Assembly: GCF_010725485.1 (NCBI RefSeq)
Contig: NZ_AP022598.1
Span: 2,728,001-2,792,000 of the forward strand
Length of the DNA: 64,000 nt
Source: Mycolicibacterium parafortuitum
GTDB taxonomy: Bacteria; Actinomycetota; Actinomycetes; Mycobacteriales; Mycobacteriaceae
Direction: 5' to 3'
The notes below the pieces were generated by a model. That model had not been told where the DNA came from. It worked only from the letters and a program-made list of their open reading frames with translations, and did not search any database. Made by a program: the position numbers and the translations under genes. Each line of letters begins with the position of its first letter. The stretch's first letter is position 1. Below, piece by piece: positions 49,158 through 56,841 of this stretch.

Positions 49158-50345
49158 CTACCGCTCGGCGCGCTGGTAGGCCGTCACCACGGCGGCGCCG
49201 CCGAGACCGATGTTGTGCTGCAGTGCCGCGGTCACACCGTCGACCTGACGCTTGTCGGCGGTGCCGCGCAACTGCCAGGTCAGCTCACTGCACTGGGCCA
49301 GACCGGTCGCCCCCAGCGGATGACCCTTCGAGATCAGCCCGCCGGACGGGTTCACCACCCAACGTCCGCCGTAGGTGGTGTCGTTGTCGTCGATGAGCTT
49401 CGGCGCCTCGCCGGGCCCGCACAACCCGAGGGCCTCGTAGAGCAGCAGTTCGTTGGCCGAGAAGCAGTCGTGCAGCTCGATCACCTGGAAGTCCTCCGGA
49501 CCCAGCCCCGACTGTGAGTAAACCTGCTGTGCGGCTTGGACATTCATGTCGTAACCGATGATGTTGGCGGCGCTGCCGTCGAACGTCGACGCGAAGTCGG
49601 TGGTCATCGACTGGCCGACGATCTCGACCGCCTGCCCGGCAAGGTCGTGGCGGGCCACGTAGTCCTCACCGGCCAGTACCACCGCCGCCGAACCGTCGGA
49701 GGTCGGCGAGCACTGCAGCTTGGTCAGCGGATCGGAGATCATCTTCGCCGCCAGGATGTCGTCGAGGGAGTACTCGTCCTGGAACTGGGCGTACGGATTG
49801 TTCACCGAATGCTTGTGGTTCTTGAATCCGATCTTCGCGAAATGCTCGGCGGTGGTGCCGTACTTCTTCATGTGCTCGCGCCCCGCCGCGCCGAACATCC
49901 ACGGCGCCACCGGGAAGGCGAACTCGTCGATCTCGGCGAGCGCCTTGACGTGACGTCCCAGCGGGGACTCCCGGTCCTGGGCCCCGCCGCCCAGCGAGCC
50001 CGGTTGCATCTTCTCGAAGCCCAGCGCGAGCACACAGTCGGCGAGGCCTCCGCGGATCGACTGGGCGGCGAGGTAGAGCGCCGTCGACCCGGTCGAGCAG
50101 TTGTTGTTCACGTTGACGATCGGGATGCCCGTCATGCCGAGTTCGTAGAGTGCCCGCTGTCCCGACGTCGAGTCACCCGAGCAGTAGCCGACGTAGCCCT
50201 GCTGGATCTCGGTGTAGGCGATCCCGGCGTCCTCGAGCGCCTTGGTGCCCGACTCGCGGGCCATATCGGGATAGTCCCAGCCTTCCCGCCGGCCCGGCTT
50301 CTCGAACTTCGTCATCCCGACGCCGATCACGAACACCCGCTTCAT
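49158..50345 (-). CDS. Lipid-transfer protein / thiolase-family enzyme (Ltp-like)
   Basis: A 395-aa thiolase-fold protein of the SCPx/Ltp type. Nucleophile Cys83 lies in [13 protein letters not shown]; further signatures are [21 protein letters not shown] and [17 protein letters not shown] with the catalytic His. Mycobacterial Ltp proteins act in sterol side-chain degradation, some as retro-aldolases. A perfect KstR operator lies in the divergent promoter region (50471-50484), supporting a steroid role. The neighbouring oxidoreductase on the other strand shares this region. Confidence 0.85.
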   Translation of the reverse strand: MKRVFVIGVGMTKFEKPGRREGWDYPDMARESGTKALEDAGIAYTEIQQGYVGYCSGDSTSGQRALYELGMTGIPIVNVNNNCSTGSTALYLAAQSIRGGLADCVLALGFEKMQPGSLGGGAQDRESPLGRHVKALAEIDEFAFPVAPWMFGAAGREHMKKYGTTAEHFAKIGFKNHKHSVNNPYAQFQDEYSLDDILAAKMISDPLTKLQCSPTSDGSAAVVLAGEDYVARHDLAGQAVEIVGQSMTTDFASTFDGSAANIIGYDMNVQAAQQVYSQSGLGPEDFQVIELHDCFSANELLLYEALGLCGPGEAPKLIDDNDTTYGGRWVVNPSGGLISKGHPLGATGLAQCSELTWQLRGTADKRQVDGVTAALQHNIGLGGAAVVTAYQRAER

Positions 50346-50470
50346 ACCTGTCCCTTCGCCACGTTGCGTTTCTCAGGGCACGTTAGCGCGGACCGGGGGA
50401 GATCCGGTCGGCAGTCCGCCTCGAAATGGTGGTTCCGTTCCCGGGTTCGAGATCCTGGTGTAGACCTAAG

Positions 50471-50484
50471 TAGAACGTGTTCTA
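50471..50484. promoter_or_regulatory. KstR operator (TNNAACNNGTTNNA)
   Basis: TAGAACGTGTTCTA is a perfect palindrome matching every fixed position of the mycobacterial KstR motif. It lies between the divergent lipid-transfer thiolase and the oxidoreductase, 26 bp before the latter's ATG. Confidence 0.8.
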
Positions 50485-50509
50485 GTTCGATGCTCCGGAA
50501 GGAGACGAG

Positions 50510-51571
50510 ATGGCGCTGCGTGTCGTGCAGTGGGCGACCGGCGGGGTCGGTGTCGCGGCGATCAGGGGTGTGCTCGCGCATCCCGATCTCGAACTGGCGG
50601 GCTGCTGGGTCCATTCCGCGGACAAGGCCGGCCGCGACGTCGGCGACATCGTCGGCACCGGGCCGCTGGGGGTGACCGCCACCAACAGCATCGACGACAT
50701 CCTGGCGCTGGAGGCCGACGCGGTCATCTACACCCCGCTGCTGCCGAACCCTGACGAGGTCACCGCGTTGTTGCGGTCGGGAAAGAACGTCGTCAGCCCG
50801 GTCGGCTGGTTCTACCCGTCGGAGAAGGAGGCCGCGCCACTGCGGGCCGCCGCCGAGGACGGTGGAGTCACCCTGCACGGCACCGGAATCGCCCCGGGCG
50901 GGATCAGCGAGAAGTTCCCGCTGTTGATGTCGGCGATGTCAACCGGCGTGACTTTCGTTCGTGCCGAGGAGTTCTCGGATCTGAGGACCTACGAGGCGCC
51001 CGACGTGCTGCGGTATGTGATGGGCTTCGGCGACACCCCGGACAAGGCACTGTCGGGGCCGATGCAGAAACTGCTCGACGGCGGATTCATCCAGTCGGTA
51101 CGGATGATCGTCGACGCGATGGGGTTCGCCGCCGAGCCCAAGATCCGCTCGTCGCAGGAGATCGCGGTCGCCACCGCGCCGATCGACTCCCCGCTGGGTG
51201 CGATCGAGCCCGGCCAGGTGGCCGCGCGCCGCTTCCACTGGGAGGCGCTCGTCGGCGACGACGTCGTCGTCCGGGTCACCGTGAACTGGCTGATGGGTGA
51301 GGAGAATCTGGATCCGGCATGGGATTTCGGTCCCGAAGGGCAGCGCTACGAGATGGAAGTGCGGGGCAACCCGGACTTCACCGTGGTGATCAAGGGATTC
51401 CAGTCGGAGTTCGGCGAGCACGGGCCCGAATCGGGGATCGTCGCGACCGCGGCGCACTGCGTGAACTCGGTGCCCGCCGTATGCGCCGCGCCGCCGGGGA
51501 TCAGCACCTACCTCGACCTGCCCTTCATCAGCGGCAAAGCCGCATCCGCCCTCGGTACGGGTCCGAGGTGA
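50510..51571 (+). CDS. DapB-like NAD(P)-dependent oxidoreductase (amine dehydrogenase-like fold)
   Basis: A 353-aa protein with an N-terminal Rossmann domain: LRVVQWATGGVGVAAIRGVL (residues 3-22), ADAVIYTPLLPNPDEV and NVVSPVGWFYP, then a long C-terminal dimer/catalytic domain with GTGIAPGGISEKFPLLM. This is the mycobacterial dihydrodipicolinate-reductase-like family represented by Rv1059, whose substrate is unknown. GAAGGAG precedes the ATG. The KstR operator in its promoter points to steroid-responsive expression. Confidence 0.8.
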   Translation: MALRVVQWATGGVGVAAIRGVLAHPDLELAGCWVHSADKAGRDVGDIVGTGPLGVTATNSIDDILALEADAVIYTPLLPNPDEVTALLRSGKNVVSPVGWFYPSEKEAAPLRAAAEDGGVTLHGTGIAPGGISEKFPLLMSAMSTGVTFVRAEEFSDLRTYEAPDVLRYVMGFGDTPDKALSGPMQKLLDGGFIQSVRMIVDAMGFAAEPKIRSSQEIAVATAPIDSPLGAIEPGQVAARRFHWEALVGDDVVVRVTVNWLMGEENLDPAWDFGPEGQRYEMEVRGNPDFTVVIKGFQSEFGEHGPESGIVATAAHCVNSVPAVCAAPPGISTYLDLPFISGKAASALGTGPR

Positions 51572-51640
51572 CTACCATCGGAGGATGGCTGTCGCCCGTG
51601 CGATGACGCCCTGCCCTGGCCCCGGCGAAGAGTCGCCCTG

Positions 51641-52501
51641 ATGTGCCGGCTGTTCGGTCTGCACGCCGGCAAGCCCGTCTCGGCGACGTTCTGGTTGCTC
51701 GACGCGCCGGACAGTCTTGCCCAGCAGAGCCACAAGAACCCGGATGGCACCGGGATCGGGGTGTTCGAACCCTCCGGTGCTCCGATGGTGTCCAAGCAGC
51801 CGGTCGCGGCGTGGACGGATCCCGAATTCACGCGCGAGGCCGTCGAATACACCGGAACGACGTTCATCGCCCACGTTCGCTACGCCACGACCGGCGCGCC
51901 GGACGCGGTCAACACCCACCCGTTTCTTCAGGACGGCAGGCTCTTCGCGCACAACGGACAGGTGGAAGGTTTGGACGCGATGGACGCGCGGCTCGTCGAG
52001 CTGTCCGCGCGTGATCTGGTGCGGGGGAAGACCGACTCCGAGCGGGTGTTCGCGCTCATCACCGCGTCGGTGCGCCGTCACGGCGGCGACGTCGGGGCGG
52101 GGCTGGTGGAGGCGATGACCTGGATCGCCGGCAACGTCCCGCTGTACGCGGTCAACATCCTGCTGTGCACGGCGACGGAGATGTGGGCGCTGCGCTATCC
52201 CGACACCCACGACCTGTTCATCCTCGACCGGCGCCGTCCCGCCGAGCATGCGGAGTTCGAATTGCGCAGCAACAGGATTCACGCCCGGTCGGAGCACCTG
52301 ATGGATTCACCCTCGGTGGTCTTCGCGACCGAGACCATGGACGGCGACCCCGCCTGGCGACTCCTGGAGCCGGGTGAGCTGGTGCACGTCGGACCCGACC
52401 TGGAGATCAGCAGCGTGGCCGGCGCGATACCCGAACCCCGCCACCATCTCACCCTCGCCGAGCTGAATCCCGCGGCCGCGGTCAGCCAGAGCGTCCGGTA
52501 G
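51641..52501 (+). CDS. Class II glutamine amidotransferase-like protein (EgtC-type)
   Basis: A 286-aa Ntn-hydrolase. Met removal would expose the nucleophile Cys2 (MCRLFGLHAG). HVRYATTGAPDAVNTHPF (about residues 78-95) and FAHNGQVEG (about 103-111) are the substrate and oxyanion segments. It resembles EgtC/GATase-type hydrolases but lacks adjacent egtB/egtD genes. In M. tuberculosis the corresponding position is Rv1061. Probably an amidohydrolase of unknown gamma-glutamyl substrate. Confidence 0.83.
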   Translation: MCRLFGLHAGKPVSATFWLLDAPDSLAQQSHKNPDGTGIGVFEPSGAPMVSKQPVAAWTDPEFTREAVEYTGTTFIAHVRYATTGAPDAVNTHPFLQDGRLFAHNGQVEGLDAMDARLVELSARDLVRGKTDSERVFALITASVRRHGGDVGAGLVEAMTWIAGNVPLYAVNILLCTATEMWALRYPDTHDLFILDRRRPAEHAEFELRSNRIHARSEHLMDSPSVVFATETMDGDPAWRLLEPGELVHVGPDLEISSVAGAIPEPRHHLTLAELNPAAAVSQSVR

Positions 52502-52564
52502 CCCGCGCACCGCGAACTAGAATCGCGGCGACCGCGGGCCAAGGCCCCGCGACAGGAAGGCAGC

Positions 52565-53440
52565 GTGAACAGTAACGGGACCCTGAGCGCACTCGTACTC
52601 GCCGGCGGTGGACTCGCCGGAATCGCCTGGGAGACCGGCGTGCTGCTCGGCATCGTCGAGGAAGCGCCCGAGATCGGCCACCGGCTGCTCGGCGCCGACG
52701 TCCTGCTCGGGACCTCGGCCGGCTCGACCGTCGGGGCCCAGTTGGGCAGCGGTGTGCCCCTGGAGCAGTTGTACGAGCGGCAGCTGTCCGAGGAGTACGG
52801 CGCCCACGAGATCCACCCCGGGGTGTCGATCGAGGCGATCACCGAGCTTTTCCTCAATGCGATGACCACCCCGGGCGCGTCGAAAGCGCAGAAACTTCAG
52901 AAGATCGGGACGGTCGCGGCGAGCACGGACACGGTGGACGAATCGGTGCGCCGCACGGTGATCGAGCATCGCCTTCCGTCCCATGCCTGGCCGCGGCGCG
53001 ATCTGCGCGTCACCGCCGTCGACATCGACACCGGCGAGTTGACGGTGCTGACCGCGAGTTCCGGGGTCGAACTGGTCGACGCCGTCGCGGCCAGCTGTGC
53101 GGTTCCCGGGGTGTGGCCCCCGGTCACCATCGGCGGCCGGCGCTACATGGACGGCGGCGTGGCCAGCACCGTCAACATGTCCGCCGTCGCGGACTGCGCG
53201 TCCGCGGTCGCGCTGGTGCCGTCGGCGGCCGACGGCCCGTCACCGTGGGGCGCCGGCACGGCGGCCGAGATCGAGGCCTTTCCCGGTGCGACGCTGGCGG
53301 TCTTCGCCGATCACGACGCGCTGGCGGCGTTCGGGCCGAACCCGCTCGATCCGGCATGCCGGGCGCCCGCGGCGCGGGCGGGCAGGGAGCAGGGGCGCCG
53401 TGAGGCCTCGCGGCTGGCCGATTTCCTGTCAGGACTCTGA
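52565..53440 (+). CDS. Patatin-like phospholipase (Rv1062-like)
   Basis: A 291-aa patatin: GGGLAG oxyanion motif (residues 14-19), nucleophile Ser51 in LGTSAGSTVG, and the dyad Asp196 in YMDGGVAST. It should hydrolyse lipid acyl esters; no signal peptide is visible. Its 3' end overlaps a second patatin gene on the opposite strand by 12 bp. This pair matches Rv1062/Rv1063c of M. tuberculosis. Confidence 0.87.
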   Translation: MNSNGTLSALVLAGGGLAGIAWETGVLLGIVEEAPEIGHRLLGADVLLGTSAGSTVGAQLGSGVPLEQLYERQLSEEYGAHEIHPGVSIEAITELFLNAMTTPGASKAQKLQKIGTVAASTDTVDESVRRTVIEHRLPSHAWPRRDLRVTAVDIDTGELTVLTASSGVELVDAVAASCAVPGVWPPVTIGGRRYMDGGVASTVNMSAVADCASAVALVPSAADGPSPWGAGTAAEIEAFPGATLAVFADHDALAAFGPNPLDPACRAPAARAGREQGRREASRLADFLSGL

Positions 53441-54406
53441 GTCCGCGCGCTCCAACGTGTCCAGCGCGACGCTGGCCAATTCCTGCCCGATCTCGATGAC
53501 CTCGGCGGCACGGTGGAAGTCGAGACTGCGGCACACCGTGCGCGGAACCTCGATGAGCAGGTCCGGCGGATAGGCCGCGAGGATATGGCGTGCCAGCGCG
53601 GCCTGGGCGATGTCGATGACACGGTTCATCACCTCGAAACTGCCCAACTTCGGCAGCTCGTGCCCGGTGGTGGTCTCCACCGCCTCGTCGAGGGGTTCGT
53701 CGTCGGCCGCGACGAACCGGCCCAGCACCGCGCGCCCGGTCGGGGTCTCCAGCAGTGAGCGCGCGGTCTTGTTGTCGAACAACGACGAACTGCTGCGCCA
53801 CATCCGGCTGAGCCAGTCGGTCGTGGGCTGGTGCGCGTCCTGCACGCGTTGTTCGGTCACCGGGGCCTCACCGGCGAGGCTGACCGCGATCGTGACGTCG
53901 GCGGGTGCAGCGGCGATCGGGGCCATGGGCAGCGGATCCAGGATGCCCCCGTCGCCGAGCAGTCGCCCGTCGAGCACGTGCGGGGTGATCAGACCGGGGA
54001 TCGCGATCGAGGCCCTGATCGCATCGTCGACCCGGCCGCGCTGCATCCACACCGACTTTCCCGTGACCAGGTCGGTCGCCACCGAGGTGTACGGGATCGG
54101 CAGCTCCTCGATGGTGACGTCGCCCAGGATGTCGCGGACGGCGTCGAGGATCTTGCCCGCCCTGAGCACGCCGGCCGAGGTGATCGACGGATCGAGCAGC
54201 CGTAGCACCGCACGTTGGGTCAAACTGCTTGCCCAGAGCGTGAATTCGTCGAGCTTGCCGGCTGCCTCCAACCCGCCGACGAGCGCTCCCATCGACGAGC
54301 CGGCGATCCCGACCACCTCGTGGTCGCGCTCGCGCAACTCGTTGAGGACTCCGATGTGGGCGTAGCCGCGTGCTCCGCCGCTGCCCAGCGCCAGTGCGAC
54401 CCGCAT
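53429..54406 (-). CDS. Patatin-like phospholipase (Rv1063c-like)
   Basis: A 325-aa RssA-type patatin. The start has LGSGGARGYAHIGVL (oxyanion motif), the nucleophile is Ser38 in GIAGSSMGALVGG, and the dyad Asp152 lies in LLGDGGILDPLP. A C-terminal 170-residue region (RMWRSSSSLFDNKTARSLLETPTGRAVLGRF) is helical. It is convergent with the other patatin and divergent from the ArsR-SRPBCC gene, across its operators. Confidence 0.87.
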   Translation of the reverse strand: MRVALALGSGGARGYAHIGVLNELRERDHEVVGIAGSSMGALVGGLEAAGKLDEFTLWASSLTQRAVLRLLDPSITSAGVLRAGKILDAVRDILGDVTIEELPIPYTSVATDLVTGKSVWMQRGRVDDAIRASIAIPGLITPHVLDGRLLGDGGILDPLPMAPIAAAPADVTIAVSLAGEAPVTEQRVQDAHQPTTDWLSRMWRSSSSLFDNKTARSLLETPTGRAVLGRFVAADDEPLDEAVETTTGHELPKLGSFEVMNRVIDIAQAALARHILAAYPPDLLIEVPRTVCRSLDFHRAAEVIEIGQELASVALDTLERADSES

Positions 54407-54443
54407 CTGCTCATTCTGGCCTAAATGAAAGGGTGGCGCCCCG

Positions 54444-54500
54444 TTGACATGCAGCCATATGGCTGCCTATCGTCGGACATGTAGCCACAAGGCTGCATAT
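54444..54500 (+). promoter_or_regulatory. Promoter with two tandem ArsR-type operators
   Basis: The -35 TTGACA (54444-54449), an 18-nt spacer and TATCGT (54468-54473) frame a perfect palindrome, GCAGCC-ATAT-GGCTGC (54451-54466). A second imperfect copy, GTAGCC-ACAA-GGCTGC, lies at 54481-54496. The 23-nt units at 54448-54470 and 54478-54500 are direct repeats 30 bp apart. A bound repressor would block the promoter; the next gene encodes such a regulator. Confidence 0.75.
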
Positions 54501-54517
54501 GTGGGAGAACTAGAGGC

Positions 54518-55309
54518 ATGGACGAGGTGTTCCGCGCGCTCGCCGACCCGAGTCGGCGGCGTCTTCTCGACAGCTTGAACGCCCGCAACGGGCAGAGCCT
54601 GAGAGAACTGTGCGCCGGGCTGGACATGGCCCGGCAATCGGTGAGCAAGCACCTGAAGGTGCTCGAGGAGGCCAACCTCATCAGCATCGTGTGGCAGGGC
54701 CGGGAGAAACTGCACTACTTGAACGCCGAACCCATCAACGCCATCGCCGACCGCTGGATCAACCACTACGACCGACTGCGGGCGCAGACGCTCGCGGACC
54801 TGAAAACAGCATTGGAGCGAAAGTCCATGGCGCACAACACCGATTTCGTCTACACCACCTACATCAGGACCACCCCCGAACTCCTCTGGCAGGCCGTCAC
54901 CGACCCGGCGTTCTCGGAGCGCTACATGGGCCACGGCCTGGTGACCGATTGGAAGGTGGGCTCGACGTTCCAATGGCGCGACGGCGAGTTGAACATCGCC
55001 GGACCCGAGCAGGTCGTGCTCGAATGCGACCCCTACCGCAGGCTGGCGTTCACCTTCCACACCTTCACCAAGGAGCTGACCGCGGTCGGGCTGTCCGAAG
55101 AGGTCATCGAACGGGCCGCGGCCGAACCGCGGTCGACAGTCGCATTCGACATCGAACCGGTCGACGACGGCCGGGTGAAGCTCACCGTGACCCACACCGG
55201 GTTCCCGGAGGAAAGCATTGTGCGCCAGCTGGTCTCAGGCGGCTGGCCGTCGAAGCTGTCGGACCTCAAGAGCCATCTGGAGAAGCAGCCCGCAGCACTG
55301 AGCAGCTAG
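54518..55309 (+). CDS. ArsR-family regulator fused to SRPBCC (AHSA1-like) domain
   Basis: A 263-aa fusion. The N-terminal winged helix (residues 1-85: FRALADPSRRRLLDSL and LRELCAGLDMARQSVSKHLKVLEEANLISIVWQGREKLHYLN) is ArsR-like without metal-binding Cys. After a linker (KTALERKSM) comes a C-terminal SRPBCC/AHSA1-type lipid-binding cavity domain (about 105-255: TTYIRTTPELLWQAVTDPAFSERYMGHG). It may sense a hydrophobic ligand and probably represses itself through the two operators upstream. Confidence 0.87.
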   Translation: MDEVFRALADPSRRRLLDSLNARNGQSLRELCAGLDMARQSVSKHLKVLEEANLISIVWQGREKLHYLNAEPINAIADRWINHYDRLRAQTLADLKTALERKSMAHNTDFVYTTYIRTTPELLWQAVTDPAFSERYMGHGLVTDWKVGSTFQWRDGELNIAGPEQVVLECDPYRRLAFTFHTFTKELTAVGLSEEVIERAAAEPRSTVAFDIEPVDDGRVKLTVTHTGFPEESIVRQLVSGGWPSKLSDLKSHLEKQPAALSS

Positions 55310-55722
55310 CCGCACAGCGCGTCGGCGGCTGCCTCCACGGCGACGATGACCGCGGCCTGCCGGCCGGGTGACAGATCGGGCCACGGTGTGCCGAACGTCG
55401 CGGGCCCGGCCGTCGGCTGCGTCTGCAACGTCTTGAGATAGGGCTCGATCTGCGACCGCGGATCACCGCCCTGCTGGTCCATCCAGGTCTTCGCGGCCAG
55501 GCAGGCCTGGAAGTAGTCGTCCTCGGTCGACTCCGCTGGCGCGTCGACCGCGGTGGTCACCCCGCCCGGGGACACCCCCGGCGCCGTCGCCTGCCCGGCC
55601 GGTGGGGACTGCGAAACGGGGCTCGACGTGGGTGCGGGAGTGTCGGTCGGTGTCGCGCACGCCGCGGTCGCGGCCAGTGCGACGACAGTGCCCGCGGCCC
55701 GGGCCAGGAGGGACCGTTGCAT
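55306..55722 (-). CDS. lpqV: Lipoprotein LpqV
   Basis: A 138-aa lipoprotein. Signal residues 1-22 (LLARAAGTVVALAATAAC) end with a relaxed lipobox before Cys22. A Pro/Thr/Ser linker leads to the LpqV core, VSPGGVTTAVDAPAESTEDDYFQACLAAKTWMD, with the C-terminal PGRQAAVIVAVEAAADALCG; two mature Cys may pair. ATG 55722 is chosen over the much longer open frame (to 56388), which is a shadow of the dioxygenase gene. The position matches Rv1064c. Its function is unknown. Confidence 0.85.
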   Translation of the reverse strand: MQRSLLARAAGTVVALAATAACATPTDTPAPTSSPVSQSPPAGQATAPGVSPGGVTTAVDAPAESTEDDYFQACLAAKTWMDQQGGDPRSQIEPYLKTLQTQPTAGPATFGTPWPDLSPGRQAAVIVAVEAAADALCG

Positions 55723-55936
55723 GCCGCCAATGTAGGCAACCGGGGAGCAGATGGGGAGATCAGGATGCCAACTGCGGGTTTTTAGATTCACCGTGAGGTT
55801 AAGGTCCGCAGGTGGCGAGCGTGCCCCGGCCTGTGGAACACTGGCCGGGTGATCGACGTGACGCGAACCCAGGAGTGTTGTCCGGCCTAGCGCCGACCCC
55901 CTGATCCTTCGTTTCGTCCGTCTTTGGAGTTCCCCC

Positions 55937-56473
55937 ATGAGCCTGGCTCCCACCCGTCTGCGTCCTGCCGACCTTCTGCACGTCACCGACCGCTTCGCCG
56001 ACGACGTCCTCGGCGGAGACTTCGACCATCTGCTGCCCGCCGGCGGCCCGCCCACCAGCGAACGGTGGTTCACCCGCCTGCACGGCACCGACGAGCTCGA
56101 CGTCTGGCTGATCAGCTGGGTGCCGGACCGCGCGACCGAACTGCACGACCACGGCGGCTCGCTCGGTGCGCTGACCGTCGTCTCCGGCGCGCTGCGCGAA
56201 ACCCGTTGGGATGGTGAGGCGCTGCGCAACCGCACGCTGGTCGCCGGTGACCAGGCGGCATTCCCCCTCGGCTGGGTGCACGACGTGGTCTGGGCCCGCG
56301 AGAGCGTGACCGCGGGCGGGATCGCGACTTCGGTAAGCCCCGTGCCCACCCCCACTCTCAGCGTGCACGCGTATTCTCCGCCGCTCACGGTGATGTCCTA
56401 CTACGAGGTGACCGACCGCAATACGTTGCGCCGCAAGCGCACCGAGCTCACCGACAAGCCGGAGCACGACTGA
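55937..56473 (+). CDS. Cysteine dioxygenase family protein
   Basis: A 178-aa cupin of the cysteine dioxygenase family. ATELHDHGGSLGALTVVSGAL (about residues 56-76) carries the His-x-His iron ligands, and PLGWVHDVVWARE (about 111-123) supplies the third His. It would oxidise a thiol (cysteine or 3-mercaptopropionate) to the sulfinate. The stop TGA overlaps the ATG of the rhodanese gene (TGATG), so both are translationally coupled, pointing to sulfur metabolism. Confidence 0.85.
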   Translation: MSLAPTRLRPADLLHVTDRFADDVLGGDFDHLLPAGGPPTSERWFTRLHGTDELDVWLISWVPDRATELHDHGGSLGALTVVSGALRETRWDGEALRNRTLVAGDQAAFPLGWVHDVVWARESVTAGGIATSVSPVPTPTLSVHAYSPPLTVMSYYEVTDRNTLRRKRTELTDKPEHD

Positions 56474-56841
56474 TGCCCAGCCGTATCGACAAGGTCCTCG
56501 ACGACGCACGGGCCAAGCTGACCCGGTTGTCCGCCGATGAGGTGCCCGCTGCGCTCGACCGGGGTGCCGTGCTCGTCGACATCAGGCCCGCGGCACAGCG
56601 GGCCGCCGAAGGCGAGATCGGCGCCGCGCTGGTCATCGAACGCAACGTCCTGGAGTGGCGGTGCGATCCGACCAGCGACGCCCGCATCCCGCAGGCCGTC
56701 GACGACGACGTCGAGTGGGTCATCCTGTGCTCGGAGGGCTACACCTCAAGCCTGGCCGCGGCGTCGCTCAAAGACCTCGGCCTGCGCCGCGCCACCGATG
56801 TGATCGGTGGCTATCACGCTCTCAAAGAGGTTCTGGACTAG
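56473..56841 (+). CDS. Rhodanese-domain sulfurtransferase
   Basis: A 122-aa single rhodanese domain: VLVDIRPAAQRAAEGEIGAALVIERNVLEWR and the active-site loop CSEGYTS with Cys86. It transfers sulfane sulfur to a nucleophile. It starts within the stop codon of the cysteine dioxygenase gene. The 3' end overlaps the convergent hydrolase gene by 4 bp. The pairing suggests handling of sulfur intermediates downstream of thiol oxidation. Confidence 0.87.
   Translation: MPSRIDKVLDDARAKLTRLSADEVPAALDRGAVLVDIRPAAQRAAEGEIGAALVIERNVLEWRCDPTSDARIPQAVDDDVEWVILCSEGYTSSLAAASLKDLGLRRATDVIGGYHALKEVLD

Noticed and set aside
55723..56388. Long N-terminal extension of LpqV
   Set aside because: It overlaps the cysteine dioxygenase gene in antisense; a lipoprotein signal begins at 55722.
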